Shown here one piece after another: positions 1 through 11,440 of a DNA stretch of 64,000 bases. The translations under genes and the position numbers were made by a program. The notes below the pieces were generated by a model. The model was given only the letters and a program-made list of their open reading frames with translations. It was not told the DNA's origin and did not search any database. The DNA lies in contig RSEF01000003.1 of assembly GCA_003993805.1 (NCBI GenBank), positions 87,040,817 through 87,104,816 on the forward strand, given 5' to 3'. This DNA is from Himantopus leucocephalus (Eukaryota > Chordata > Aves > Charadriiformes > Recurvirostridae). Each line of letters begins with the position of its first letter. Position 1 is the stretch's first letter.

Positions 1-2750
1 AGTCTTCCATATAGCAGAACTGATTCTCTTTGCCTGTGGTATTTTCTTTTCTTGTTTTCCCTTAATTTGCATTATTCACTTTCCTCTTGGATTTTTTCTC
101 TCCAGCCGCTGCCTTTAACCTTCTCTTATTCACAAGCAATCTTCATTCCCAAACACTTTCTCTGCATTTGATATATGTTTATTTCTGAAATTCCTTCGCA
201 TCTGTCGTTTGTGGTCTTATTGTGTTGGTCATACTGCAGCACCTTTCCTTGATCATCACAAGGCAATGGGGAACCATGACAATCATCATGATCATCACAA
301 GGCAATGGGGAACCCTCTGTCTCCTCTGAAGGAAGTGTCCTGGGTTGGACACTGCACAGGTGTGGTCACAGATGGTGGTGAAACTTCACAGTCAGGTGCT
401 TCCCCAAGGTGGTGGTGCCTTACTGGGACTGTGACATGGTGATACCCGTTTTGTGTGGTTTAGCAACTCTTCCCGTGACTCCTACATACTGCATTCCAGT
501 TTCTAGGTTCTAAAGATCTAATACCAAGTCAAAGAAATATAAAATTAGAAAATAAGACCCTCTCCTTTTTGATAAAAGTCAGGATAAAAATGTATGTGAA
601 GTGGCAGATCTGAAGGGTCAAAAGCACACATCAGAAGAACATCAGTGTGGGCTGGGAGGAGGGAGGATTGGTGGGACGCCCAGTGATCATGGACCAGCCA
701 CCTGGGCACAGAGCAAGGCATCCAAAACCTGAATCAAAACACAGTGAGAAAAAATCAGCCCTCTTCTTCTGTTTATCCTGCCCAACTTTCCCAGCCAAGG
801 CAGGTCCTTTCTTCCAACTACTGGGGTGCTCAGGGGTAGGTTGCTTGTTTTGCAGCATATTTTCCTGTTCTTCTGGGTAGAAGAAATGTTTCCCTCAGAA
901 GGGCATGTGGATCAAACTTGCACACAGTAACCAAGAGCTCTGCCAGGATTTATTTCTAGTACTTTGCTCAGGTGGCTGGGGAGACCTAAGCAGTGTTAAA
1001 AGGTGGTTGGGATGGCAGAGAAGGAGAAGGAGGGAATTTGGGGCTCCAGGGAGCCATCTTCCTCCCTTCAAAGTGGCTGGACCCGAATCTTTTCAGGGAC
1101 ACGTCCTCCTTACCTCTCAGGGATTGTGCTCTCACCCCGTTCCTCTCCCCCTGCTTGCCCCCATGTCCCACCTCCCCTTCGCTGGGCTGTGTGGCCTTTG
1201 GGAAGGGAAAGGCAGGAAGGAGACTGGCGAAGGCAGGCACAGGCAGAACAGCTGCAGGAGCAGCTGAATCAGATGTCAGAGTATTTTGCACAGTTTTCAC
1301 TGGCCCTATTCGGTCTTTCGCTGCTGATTGCACCAAACCCCGTCGCCCCCTCCGGCTCATGGGTCTTCGTCTCAGCTTCATTCCTTTTGGCCCCTGGTTC
1401 CTGCTGCCTCATCTCTCCTCTCCTGGCTGGGCCAACCTCTCCTGTCCCCATCCTCTCCTCTCCCTCCCCACTGCCTGCCCTGCCTGTTTTGGACGCAAAG
1501 TCTCCGTCACTCAGAGAGCCACACAGAGCCTGGCACGCTGGGGTCCCTTTGCAGGCGCTGCTGTAATAACAACCACAGAATCACATTGTGCTTATATCTT
1601 TACTAGCTTATACAGGAATATACAGTGGTGTTTTACAAGGCTGTAAAAATACATCTTAAAGGAAACAAGCACAGGAAAACAGGAGAAGTGGGGCCAGATC
1701 AGCTGATGTAAATAAAGGCTGCATTGAATTAAATAGTGCTGTGACTATTTACAGCAGCTGCAGGACCTGACCCGTGGCTCCTTCCTAAAGCAGTGAGTTG
1801 CTGCAGCCTTCAACCTCTATTGCAGCAGAAACTGAGCCGAGGTCCCCTCGCCCACCCAGCGGAGAGTGATGCTGGCAGGGAGGAGGAGGTGGCCCTTTGC
1901 TCCGGGCTGTCTGAGGGTGAGACACAGCTGTGTAGCAGCTGCAGAGGGTGACGCTGCTGTGTTGTGCCCAGCAGCGATGGAGGGACACCTCCTCGTCTGC
2001 CTGTCTCCTGTGCCTGGCCATGGACCAGCTGCAACCCTGCTGGAGTCCAGGGAAAAGCCCCCATGGCTGGAGCTGGGTGGGATTCACAGTATTCACCAAA
2101 CGGTGCCATTTTCCGGGCTCCAAAAACTACTTGCGAGGTAAGGTCTAATCCAGCACAAGGCTTTGACTTCTAAGTGGTGAAAAGACAACAAGAAGAAAGG
2201 AGGGGAAATCATTTGGGAATTGTCAAACATTTTATTTTGACATTTCTTGTTTCGAGAACATGCTGAATTCAGTTCAGTTTTACCTGAAACAAGTGCTGAA
2301 CTTTCCATTCAGCCACTGAAATGATAAACTTGTGCCTCTGTAGGATTTTCTGGATTGTATACCCATTCCCTAGCATGTACAGTAGAGCACATCTTATCTT
2401 TTCTGGATCTGTTTTTTGCAAAAATAAAAATTCCAATAGCAATCTTTCAGGAGAGAGAGTCTCCCATTGGCACGTCAGGATGACATGAACTTTCATCTCT
2501 GGTAAGTTTCTGCATTGAATACTTAGAGAATCCAGTTATACCGATAAAATAAAAGGACTACATCATAGAACTAAACTAAGAAAGCAGGGAAAGTTATTTT
2601 TATGGGTTTTTTCCCCATGACTTTTCAGAAGTAAAGGAGGTTTTCTCTGAAGGAGTGAAGTTCCATGGATAGCCAGAAGAGCCCATGGGTAAGAAATGTC
2701 AGCTTTACCCTCAGCCAGACTGCCTCAGTTGTCTTGAGTCATTTACAGAT
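1..2750. other. Unannotated sequence, no gene seen
   Basis: I see no gene here. The only local structures are a 25-base direct repeat near the start (listed separately) and a GC-rich, pyrimidine-skewed patch at about 985-1560. In that patch long open frames exist in several frames on both strands at once, which is what low stop-codon density in GC-rich DNA produces. No splice-flanked exon or recognisable protein motif was found. The stretch 1560-2750 is ordinary AT-richer DNA. Confidence 0.6.
251..314. repeat. 25-base direct repeat, two copies, period 39
   Basis: A 25-base unit beginning GATCATCACAAGGCAATGGG occurs at 251-275 and again at 290-314 with no mismatch. The 14-base spacer is itself rich in ATCATG and partly palindromic. 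The exact match suggests a recent local duplication. Its presence in an open frame at 209-442 does not make that frame a gene. Confidence 0.85.
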
Positions 2751-3000
2751 TTCAGTATGTTCAAAATATTGCATTTTTACCACCATTATAAATTGCAACA
2801 AATAACTATATCTCATTTGAATTTTGAAAAGACGCTAGATGTCAAACAATAGGATCAGCTTGTGTTTCTTTCAACNTTCAGTATGTTCAAAATATTGCAT
2901 TTTTACCACCATTATAAATTACAACAAATAACTATATCCCATTTGAATTTTGAAAAGACACTAGATGTCAAACAATAGGATCAGCTTGTGTTTCTTTCAA
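2751..3000 (+). repeat. 124-base tandem duplication split by one N (probable assembly artefact)
   Basis: Bases 2751-2874 and 2877-3000 are the same sequence with three differences, all transitions (G/A, T/C and G/A). The copies are separated by C2875 and a single N at 2876. A real tandem duplication would not need an N between its copies. The pattern fits two contig ends from different alleles that were abutted rather than overlapped. Treat the locus as probably single-copy with three heterozygous sites. Confidence 0.85.
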
Positions 3001-3199
3001 TGCTGAAATAAAATGCTCGGGGAACTTCAATGATATATTTAAAAATTCTGTTTGTCAAATCTTCTCTGGAGAAGTGGATATTTAAATGGTTCTTCATTTC
3101 ATTTTTTTTTTTTTTAAAAAAAAGAGTAAAAAAACCCCAAACCCTTTCCAACCAGCTGTAAAGATAAAGCGTAAAGCTATCTTAGCCCAGCAGTCAGCT

Positions 3200-3362
3200 T
3201 TCCGAGATGGCCGCGAAAGGGCGATGAAAGGAGGTCACGTATGGAACAGCTCTTTCAGCTCGCATCTCCGGCGGCTGCAATCGCGTTCACCTTGGCAGGG
3301 GTACAGAGGGTTTGGTTCCTCGCGACGGCTCCCCAGCAGCCATTCGCACCTGCGCAGCGGGG
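3200..3362. promoter_or_regulatory. CpG-rich cluster, candidate promoter
   Basis: By eye I count about 16 CpG dinucleotides in 160 bases, against a CpG-poor background. Within it are a near match to the YY1 site (GAGATGGCCGCG at 3204-3215) and an NRF1-like core (TGCGCAGCGG at 3351-3360). Both sites are typical of CpG-island promoters. No TATA box or first exon could be assigned, and the open frames across the patch are not recognisable proteins. It may drive a non-coding transcript, be a small orphan island, or be chance. Orientation is unknown. Confidence 0.3.
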
Positions 3363-5972
3363 CTCTAAAGCCCTGCCAAATCACCACGGCAGGTTTCTGC
3401 GCAGATGTAAGCAACTGCTCCGGGGACAAAGCAATACCGAATCAGGCCTAGAAATGTTGGAAGTTTGGATTTCCAAGGGTCTTTAATTCCGGTTTCCATG
3501 TCTGTAAGGACGCGGTGATTAACAGTCTGGAAGCATTCACCGTTTCCCCCATGACCTGAGTCTTAACAGCAGTCTTGGGGAAGGAGGAGGATGGGTTAAA
3601 TCCCTTGCAACTCATCTTTTTGTTGTGATCCAGGAGAAATTGCTTGCCAGCGTGCGTTTGAAGCGAATGTTGTGCTTTTGCTCCTCTGGCGAGCTCTGCT
3701 TTCAGCGCTTGCAGGACTGCGTGCATCTGTGATTGTGCAAAACTGCTTTCAAATGCTGAGAAGCACCCCCTTCAAATGAGCTGAGTGGATACGTTGGGGA
3801 GAAGAAAAAATGTGCAAAGATGTGATTGCTAAATAAGAAATCAGCAAGGCCCGTTTGGCATCGCAGACACTTCTCCCCGCGATTTGGCAGGGCTGCCTAC
3901 ATGTTGCACAGGTGCAAATGACTTCTCCAGGGACAAAGCACTGCAAAACTCAGCCTCTTTTCCAGCAAAAGACAAGCGGGGAAATAAAACCCCTGGACCA
4001 AACCCTGCCCTCATTAACACCCCTGAATCCTACTGACTGAAGGCAAAACACTCTCCAGACCGAGTGAGACAAAGCTTTATTACCTCATTTCCCAGGTTTG
4101 ACCAGCAGGTACTAAAGTCCAGTCCCCTCCTGGTGGGAGGAGGGATGGAGACGTATCAACTTCCCTGGAGTTGTGAAGGAGAGATTTGCTCCACCATGTT
4201 GTTTCTGTTCAGTGCTTTCCATGTACCATTTAACAGCTCCAAGCGGGGCTCATGGTTTACATATTCCCTTCGTCTCCCCCTCGGCTAGTGTGCATGCTTC
4301 TCCCTAGGAGATGGACAGTGTGGTCCTGCTGCTTCTGAGCCCCCTCCCTGGAGCTGGGGATGGAGTCGATTTTCCAGTATCAGGGGTGTCATTGACATCC
4401 AGCAGCTCTGGAGCTTCCTCAACTCCCGTATTTACGGTGCAGCAAATCCCAGGGCACAGCTCAATCATGGAAGTTACGTCTGGTTGAGGATTTCTCACTG
4501 GTCTGAGCGTACAACAGAGAATACATTGCAAATAAATACCTCTATTCACTATTTTTTTGCATGGACTACAAAAAGAGGCCATGAGGAAGCATGTACCATA
4601 TCATACCAACAGGCATTTTTATTAGTTATCAATAAAAAATTAAAAGGAAAATGTGCTAAGTGTAGCCAAATGTAAAGAACAGCACTTTTTACAGAGCCTT
4701 GCCACTGCAAGTATTGTGTTTTTCGCTGAGAAAAACTGTAATGCAGTTTGGACAAGCTAATGTTTATCTAGATGTTCAAAGTGTGCAGAGGTCTTTGATA
4801 GCAGAGCAATTCCTTTGTGGCCTGGCGTTTTGACATACACCCTGCTGGCCTTTACTTTATATGCTGCAACCACTACAATATTATACTCGGATACAGAAGT
4901 AGTCAATAGATAAATACTTTAATTAAAATAATGTCCCCTGCCCACAAGCTGCTGATAAACATCAGTCTTCCCCTTCTCTGTCCTTAATGTTTTATACTGT
5001 TTCAGGACTTTACTGGATGCTTACTGAGCTACAAACTTGGCAGTTTTCTTCATTTTGTAGAGAAAATGTATAGAGTTGTTATAATTTGGTGCAAGTTTAT
5101 TTATTCCAGAAGTATGAGTTTCTTACATAATTGCAAAAGAAAATTGTAGAACATGACAAAGAAGATGTTATATGCTTCACACAGCTTCCACTTTCATCTC
5201 AGCTGCTTTTCCTTCAGGACTTTCCATTCTTTCAACACTTTTCTTCAAATTATTCACTTGTGCCCCTCCAATGTCACTCTGCCGCGATGACCAGTTGGGC
5301 AATATATTATATGATAAATGCACACAGCACCAACGGGTTAAAACCTGACTATAACATGAGTATTATTCTACCAGCTTGATGAACTCATTTACAGCTATGG
5401 TACAGGTGATAAAATTACAGAGCTGTAAATCCCTTTGGTCTTCTAGAGTCCTTTAGCTGATGTCATTTTTCAGCAGGAATAATATGTTATTTCTTTCTAG
5501 AGAGCTGGGCAGTGCAGGGAAGGTAGATAGATATGATTATTAAATGCAGTGTGTGCAAGAGGGGAAAGGATGCTGAAGTCAAATATACACAAAAATTAAT
5601 AGCTTTCCTGATCTGAACTCATGTTTCTCATGCTCTTTGGATTACAGTAGGGTTACCCTTCTGGTGTCTGCACCCCAGGGATTCACATCTGTGTAAATGT
5701 GGTAATAGAAAAAGGCCCTTGTGATGAATTCATGAATTGTTCTCATTGACACTAGTTGATACTTTTACTTGGACAAGTCTCCTTTGCAGGTGCACTGACC
5801 ACACACTAATTGAAAGGATTATTTTCATAACTTTCTGTGCAGTCTGCAAGGCTTTCTGTGAAAAGCATAATTGTTTCAACCAGCTGCTTGGAGTTGTTTT
5901 TATTAATTTCTTTAAATCCAACAATGCTGGATCGGCATATTTGAGACTCTCCCCCAAACTGCATATGAACAT
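3363..5972. other. Unannotated sequence
   Basis: Mixed composition with no gene or classified repeat seen. From about 4480 to 5970 it is AT-rich with scattered TTAAT and TATAAA-like words, which carry no weight alone. Open frames up to 143 codons near 5737-6168 run into the CR1 fragment that follows and show no family motif. Confidence 0.5.
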
Positions 5973-6021
5973 AAATCATAGAATCATAGAATGGTTTAGG
6001 TTGGAAGGGACCTTAAAGATC
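5973..6021 (-). mobile_element. CR1 LINE, extreme 3' end, about 50 bases
   Basis: The plus strand reads two AATCATAG octamers, then ATGGTTTAGG, TTGGAAGGGACC and TTAAAGATCA. This is the reverse complement of the terminal part of avian CR1, whose sense-strand 3' end finishes in ATTCTATGATT repeats. The match stops abruptly at about 6021, where CR1 would continue with a conserved pyrimidine-rich stretch. The copy is therefore severely 5'-truncated, the usual outcome of CR1 target-primed reverse transcription. It is relatively well preserved, so it is younger than the long CR1 at 28340-31505. Confidence 0.85.
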
Positions 6022-8362
6022 AATAAAATTAGCGCATATGGTTCTTGTGCGGGAGAGAACTTTGTTTGCAAGTACAGCATTTCTGTGAGGAGGAAAATCG
6101 CTTTTAAAATGTACTTTTTCTCCCAGCCCCTTGCTATTTTTATCCTCATCCCCACAACAAATCTTTAATGTGCAGTATGTCTGCGTGGCACCTGTTGGGA
6201 TTAGCTGGGACCCAAGCAGACGCATGACAAGTCCGTCCATTTGCACTGCCTGGTACGTCTAGTCCTAAGTTCACACTGTACGAAGCCTCAGTCATAAAGG
6301 GTTCTTCAAGTTGTGTTATTCCCCCTTCTTGGGTGAAAGCCAGGTCTCTTACCATAGGACTGGCCATAATATCTGAAAAAGCCTTATGGACTCAGTCCTC
6401 ACTTTATATAGCAATCCAGGCGTATTAAAAAAGTCCATGGCACAATTATTTGGATCCCAGCTTGGTGCCTCCCTCCTCCCTTGCTGGGGGAAAATGTTCA
6501 AAGTGTGGAAATCGCCCTGGGCAAGCAGAGCAAAACCAGGCTGGGAGTATTACATGAGAGATACAGAGAGCAAGGACGAGGAGGTCTATGGGGTCCACTC
6601 ACCCCTCGGCCTCTCTCCTCCTCAGCTCAGCCCTTTCCGACACCTTGGGGATCAGGTGACTTGGCCTTCATGTCAAAACCCCGCGGTCTGCCTGCAGCAG
6701 CAGAGCAAGATTTGCACAGGGAAGGGGAATCCAGTCCTACCTCCTCTCCCAAGCCTTGGATGGAGAAGCCGAGGTCTCTGCTGCAGGCTGGTGGTCTGTG
6801 CACTGGCTGCCCATCCTAGCCCTTCTCCCACCTCCATTCCTGCTCGTCCTCCAGCCGGAAGACCACGGCCAAGCCCTTCCCTTGTCTCACCCGTTCCTCC
6901 TGGCATCCCATGCACCCAGCCATTGTGTGGGGCTCCGAACCCCCTGCAAGGGTCCTGCTCACCCTTGGTGGTGGGAAAAGCACCATAACTTCCTTCCCTT
7001 ACTTTTTTGACTCTAGCTTGCATGTGCCGTAAGCCATAAGGCTATGGAAATGCAACACATGTCATGAGACCTTCAGGGGCTGTGCATCATCTCAGAGAAT
7101 GACCTAAAAACTATCAGGAAGCAGACATTGCTGGAGCAAAACCCAGAAAACAAGCAAAATGGTGTTTTGGTGGCTGGAATACGATGCAGGAGATCCTAAG
7201 CAGATAGTGCCCAAGATTTCAAGCTTTCCCAATGCAAAACATCCGCATAACCGTCAGCCTCCTCGTACTTCCACAGGCTCACTTAAAACCTCTTTGCTCC
7301 TATGGGGAACATGGTTTTGTTGAGCAAACCCTGCGACTTCCCTCTGACCAAAACTGTCTGGTTCCTGTGAGTCAGAAGAAAATGACTGCAGATACTTAAA
7401 TACCAGGCAACAAGCCTTGCAAAATCAAGAGGCTGTCCCAGAAATGATTGACTATTAATATGCATGTAAAAGTAAGATTTCCTGTTTTTCTTGATTTGGA
7501 GTCACCAGGGTGGGACATATTTTTTACTTCTTCTCTGCACCCATTTAAGATAAAAAAAAAATTATTTTGGAAAAAGATATGCTGGATCTTAAAAAAATAC
7601 AGCAAATATTTTAGGTATTTCCAGGGAAATAGCAAACACTGGCAATACAGCTGGTCAAAAAATGGAATTGCCATTTCTGGACATATTTTGACATGTTCAA
7701 GCTTGATTTCCACTCCAAATCAGAACAAAACTCCAATTGTTTAAATTCCATGGTACTTCATTCCATGAAGAAAAACACCTCTTTTTTTCAGACAGTGAAA
7801 TTATTGTTTTGGTAATATTCACATATAATTAAATAAAGCATGAACTAGTGTAGAACAAAATTTAAACTGGCATAAAATAGATAATGGTCAAAGAGAGAGA
7901 GATACTCTCTCCTAGAGGGGTTTCATCCTATCCTGAAGCCCGTATCAGGAAGGTGCCTCTGTGGTTGCTCTATCTCTTGTTTGAGCAGAGGATGAGCTTC
8001 TGGAGAAGCTTAAGCCAATCTATTTCCAGGCTGCCACAGTCCCACCTTCCTTCCTGGCCCTCAGGGGTGTTACTCCATCTCCTGACCCACATGGAAAAGT
8101 CTCCCCACCCTGTGCTACAACCATTCCACCATCAATCCTGGGCACTGATAGGGAGCAAGGACATGGTAGAAAATTGTTTGGGGATTTGGGGCCATCATGT
8201 TAGTAGGGTCACATTTGGTTTTTCTGCAGTGCTAGTCTGATGCAAAATGTTCTCATGTGGACCCACGCCAGACAGGCCACATGGCCACTGCCTCTGATGT
8301 TGTGAGGGTGTGCTCCTCCCCTGCCCCCAAACGGACCTTTATCTCCCATAACCCTGCCCAAG
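6022..8362. other. Unannotated sequence
   Basis: No gene was recognised. A GC-rich patch at about 6590-6990 supports open frames of 200, 116, 112 and 84 codons that overlap on both strands. They are Pro/Ser-rich and lack motifs, so I attribute them to composition. A possible AT-rich fossil repeat at 7649-7715 is listed separately. From 8238 to 8362 the sequence may be the beginning of the adjacent LTR if its 5' edge lies further upstream than I placed it. Confidence 0.5.
7649..7715. repeat. Possible end of an ancient AT-rich MITE-like element
   Basis: It begins CAGCTGGTCAAAAAATGG and continues with TTTTGACA-like words. This resembles one terminus of an old AT-rich interspersed repeat of amniotes whose two ends read AGCTGGTC...TTTT and AAAA...CCAGC. 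Similar words occur at 32320-32475 and 56660-56732. The call rests on remembered sequence character only and is weak. Confidence 0.25.
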
Positions 8363-9022
8363 TGATAACCACCCGTGGTGGTCATGATGGCTGCATCTGG
8401 GGCTCAAAGGTGGTATCGGGGAGACAGATAACAACACAATAGCCAAGGGCTAACTTGAGCAATGTGCCCACCTAACCACAATACTGGTACTGTGGTAAAT
8501 ATGCAAATATGACTATAGGTCAACCGTCTTACCCCCATAAATAGTGAACAGGCCAAGAGGCTTTGGAGCTCTCCTGCACAGCAGCGGGCTGCACACCTTG
8601 AGTAGGGACACCTCTCAAGATTACTCCTCGAGGTTGGGAGATTCCTTGCCACAACACATCTTCAATAAGTGGCTTATATCACGCTAAACTTTGAAAGTTC
8701 TTAGCTCAGTGATATGAAGGATTGATTGCACATATATAATCCTTTAGACATAAACCGTTGACCAAGTCTGGCACTAGGACGGGATCCAGCTGCACCTAGA
8801 CTCATCTCTGAGGAGGAGTTTAGAAAGTAAGGGGGTCCTTTCTGAACCTCATGACTCAATGGGAGGGTCTCCCTGACAGTTCTGTCTGACCCTGTCCTCT
8901 ATGCAGTCAATAACCAAGTGTGTCTTGCCATCAAATCTTGTTAAAATACTGTCACATTTACTATCAAACTTTGTTAAATCCCTGTTTCATATCAATAAAT
9001 ATATTGCAGTTTCTCTCTTACA
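8363..9022 (+). mobile_element. Solo LTR, avian ERVL-like
   Basis: The segment has the layout of a retroviral LTR. An octamer ATGCAAAT lies at 8501-8508 and a TATA-like CATAAATA at 8536-8543. A GC-richer R/U5-like block with CTCGAGG follows. AATAAA at 8994-8999 comes shortly before a CTCTCTTACA end at 9022. The wording around ACCTCTCAAGATTACTCC is, from memory, that of avian ERVL-type LTRs. No gag, pol or env remnant flanks it, so it is a solo LTR left by recombination between two LTRs. The 3' edge is fairly firm. The 5' edge could be anywhere from 8238 to 8366, because the start chosen (TGATAACC) lacks a perfect target duplication. Confidence 0.6.
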
Positions 9023-11359
9023 AGTGAAGTGCAGCACTCCTTCTGCAGCAGATGTCATCCTCAATGCAGAGATGGGGCTGGCCAGAGGTCCCAGCTTCTT
9101 TTCTTTCATCCCAGTGCTCTTCACCTGAATCTGCATTTCTTTGGGCCACGAACAGCAAACACTCAGCAGAAGCCTTTGCCACATTCCCACCTTCTGCCGC
9201 TCACTTTCCAGCGCCAGCAGTGAATTGCTCTCCGAGGAGCCCAGGTTGCAGGCTGTCCCAGAGCAGACAGAGGTTTTCTTTGGCAAGAAACAAAAAAGCT
9301 TGCCGCACCGGGCCCCGCGCAGCTCAGCGTGGCCAAGGGCTGCATTGTCCTACAGTGCAGCTGAGGAACGCCTTTTCTGTCTTAACAGGTTTATAAATCA
9401 AATACTGTTTTATTCATGTTTACTCTCACCGTAGCTTGGTCATTACTGAAAATCATACTCAGTTCCAAAGTTTGCTCATAAACTTCCCAGAAAAAAGATA
9501 TGTACTGCATTGTAAAAAACAGTGTTTGTTTTCCTACTAAATAATGCAAAGATAAAGCAGGATTGATTAGGTAATCAGAAGAAGCCAAACGCCTCCACGA
9601 TAGAAAGCACTCTATAACATGGATTTCTGGTAACACCGTCATGGGTCTGATTTAGGAAATGACAGGGGATGATGATGCTCTTCTTCCCACAAGGCCATCC
9701 TGGTACGAATTATGTTCCTAACTGAGTCCTCCAAGCACATCCTCCAAACGATCCTCAGTAAAGGGCCTCGGGAGCCCCTGCTAAAGCAAGGAGGTCTTAC
9801 TTGGGGCCAGGAGTCCATCTGGAGTATGCAGGATCTGGCCCTTGCCAGCAGTCCCTGCACATATGGCTGCGGCTACTCCTGTGTAAAGCTGCTCATGTGC
9901 ACAAGGGGCCTCCCAATGGCTATTAAGTTTTGTGTGATGGTGTCTTACCTGAAGATTAGCATTTAAATCAATTTTTGAACATAAAACCATTTATAACATA
10001 TAAAGCATGCTTTACTTGCCCGTTAAAACTCACTAATGGTTAACAATTCACATGCCACATTACTGTTGTTATTTTTCCTAAATAAAAATGATTTTGCTAC
10101 CTTGCCTTGCCTGGCATTACTAATAAATAAGAATGGTTAACGAGTGCTTTCCTGATAAGAGACAGCCCTTGTTAAACAGCCACTAAAAACACTCCTATCT
10201 GGACTGCAGCTGCATCTGCTACAGCTCAGGCTTCTTTTTATCTGCGATCCAAACCCTGCGGTCCTCAGCGAGATGGGACTCATTCTGCTGTCGGGTGGCA
10301 CTTTGCCGGACTAAGAACTGATTTGCCCGCATGTTTGTCAAAGGCTGATCCTCAGCAGGTAGCATTTATTTGAGACCGGACATGGCAGGTGGTTTCAGCC
10401 CAGAAACACATTTTTGCACAGATTCCAATTAAGTGTTTATAAGCTATTAGTTACATAAAACTCAGATCAGTGATGTTGGCAAGTTTTCTGTGCTTTCTCT
10501 GTGTGCTAACAACTCAGCTTAACTTTTGTTTGTTGTTGGGGGACTTTCAAGTGCGTCTTGAATATTAACATTTTAATTTGCAAGGTAATTAGTAGTTGGA
10601 AAACTATAATCCCTTATGAGCATGCACACACACACACATGTGCACACACTCAGTCTATTAAAATTAGTTATGTTATTAAGTTTGTAATAAATCCTCAGTG
10701 TGGAATGGCACATGCTGAATCACTGAGGTATTTGACAAAGATCAGTTTAAAGGGTTACTCTGGGGCCCCAAATTCCATTTTTAAAAACAAGGCCCTATTG
10801 AACCTAATCAATGGGTTTTCTGTGATTTTTTTTTCCCCCAGCAACTTTAATTAAGAGCTTTTGGACAACTTTAAATGTTCTTATGTAGTATTTTTAGCTA
10901 TAGCTGTGAAGTGCTATAGGAGAGCATGAAAACATACCTCCTCAGGTCTTTATGCCTCCCTCTTCATGAGTGGCTGCAAACATTTCCCTCGCACGTGGGT
11001 TGTGGTGAACGTTGGTTTCTCCAGATGCAGCCAGAGGAGCAGGCAGGTTCAGCTGCGCCTGCTGGCAGTCAGGGGAGGTTCAGCTCCAGGTTTACACAGG
11101 GAAGACCTGGGGCCAGATCTGGTACCACCAAAGCATCGCAAGACAGTGGCATCGGTTTCAGCAGGAGAGCCTCAGCCCTGAGGCTGTAACGTGGCCGCTG
11201 GAGGCTGTCTCATAGACACCAGCCTTCACCAGCTGTGAGTCTGGCAGGAGCAGGTTCAGCTCTTGGGCTGAGGCAGGCCAAGAGTCTCCTTTTTTTTGTT
11301 TACTTTTTTAGCAGAGTTTTCTGCGCTACATGTAAAGGAGGTGGAGAAGGGACCAGTGA
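9023..11359. other. Unannotated sequence
   Basis: No gene was recognised. The interval contains a short (CA)n run and AT-rich DNA with many TAAT and TTAACA words near 9960-10160 that could be regulatory but cannot be proven so. A moderately GC-rich piece lies at 10930-11280. Confidence 0.5.
10624..10649. repeat. (CA)n microsatellite
   Basis: An eight-unit CA run, then TG, then another CA run. This is an imperfect dinucleotide repeat of about 26 bases, likely polymorphic in length but with no inferred function. Confidence 0.9.
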
Positions 11360-11440
11360 TTTTGGTTTGGTTTTTGTTTTGGTTTGGTTTTTTTGTTGGT
11401 TTTTTTTTTTNGTTTTTTTTGTTTTTTTTTTTCCCCCAGG
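11360..11440. repeat. T/G-rich low-complexity tract with one N
   Basis: Repeating TTTGG/TTTTG motifs pass into long T runs, with a single N at 11411 and an end in TTTCCCCC. A single ambiguous base inside a homopolymer usually marks an unresolved length or a contig join, so the true T-run length is uncertain. The tract is too degenerate to tell whether it began as a poly-A tail on the minus strand. Confidence 0.85.

Noticed and set aside
250..314. Two 25-base repeats as a CRISPR-like array
   Set aside because: Only two copies, in evidently vertebrate DNA, with a related rather than unique spacer.
985..1646. Several open frames of 92-217 codons on both strands
   Set aside because: They overlap in multiple frames within a GC-rich, CT-skewed patch, have no motif and no splice or promoter context. 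This is composition, not coding.
6386..7023. 200-codon plus-strand frame and 116-codon minus-strand frame
   Set aside because: Same DNA on opposite strands, Pro/Ser-rich and Gly-rich respectively, no family motif, high GC.
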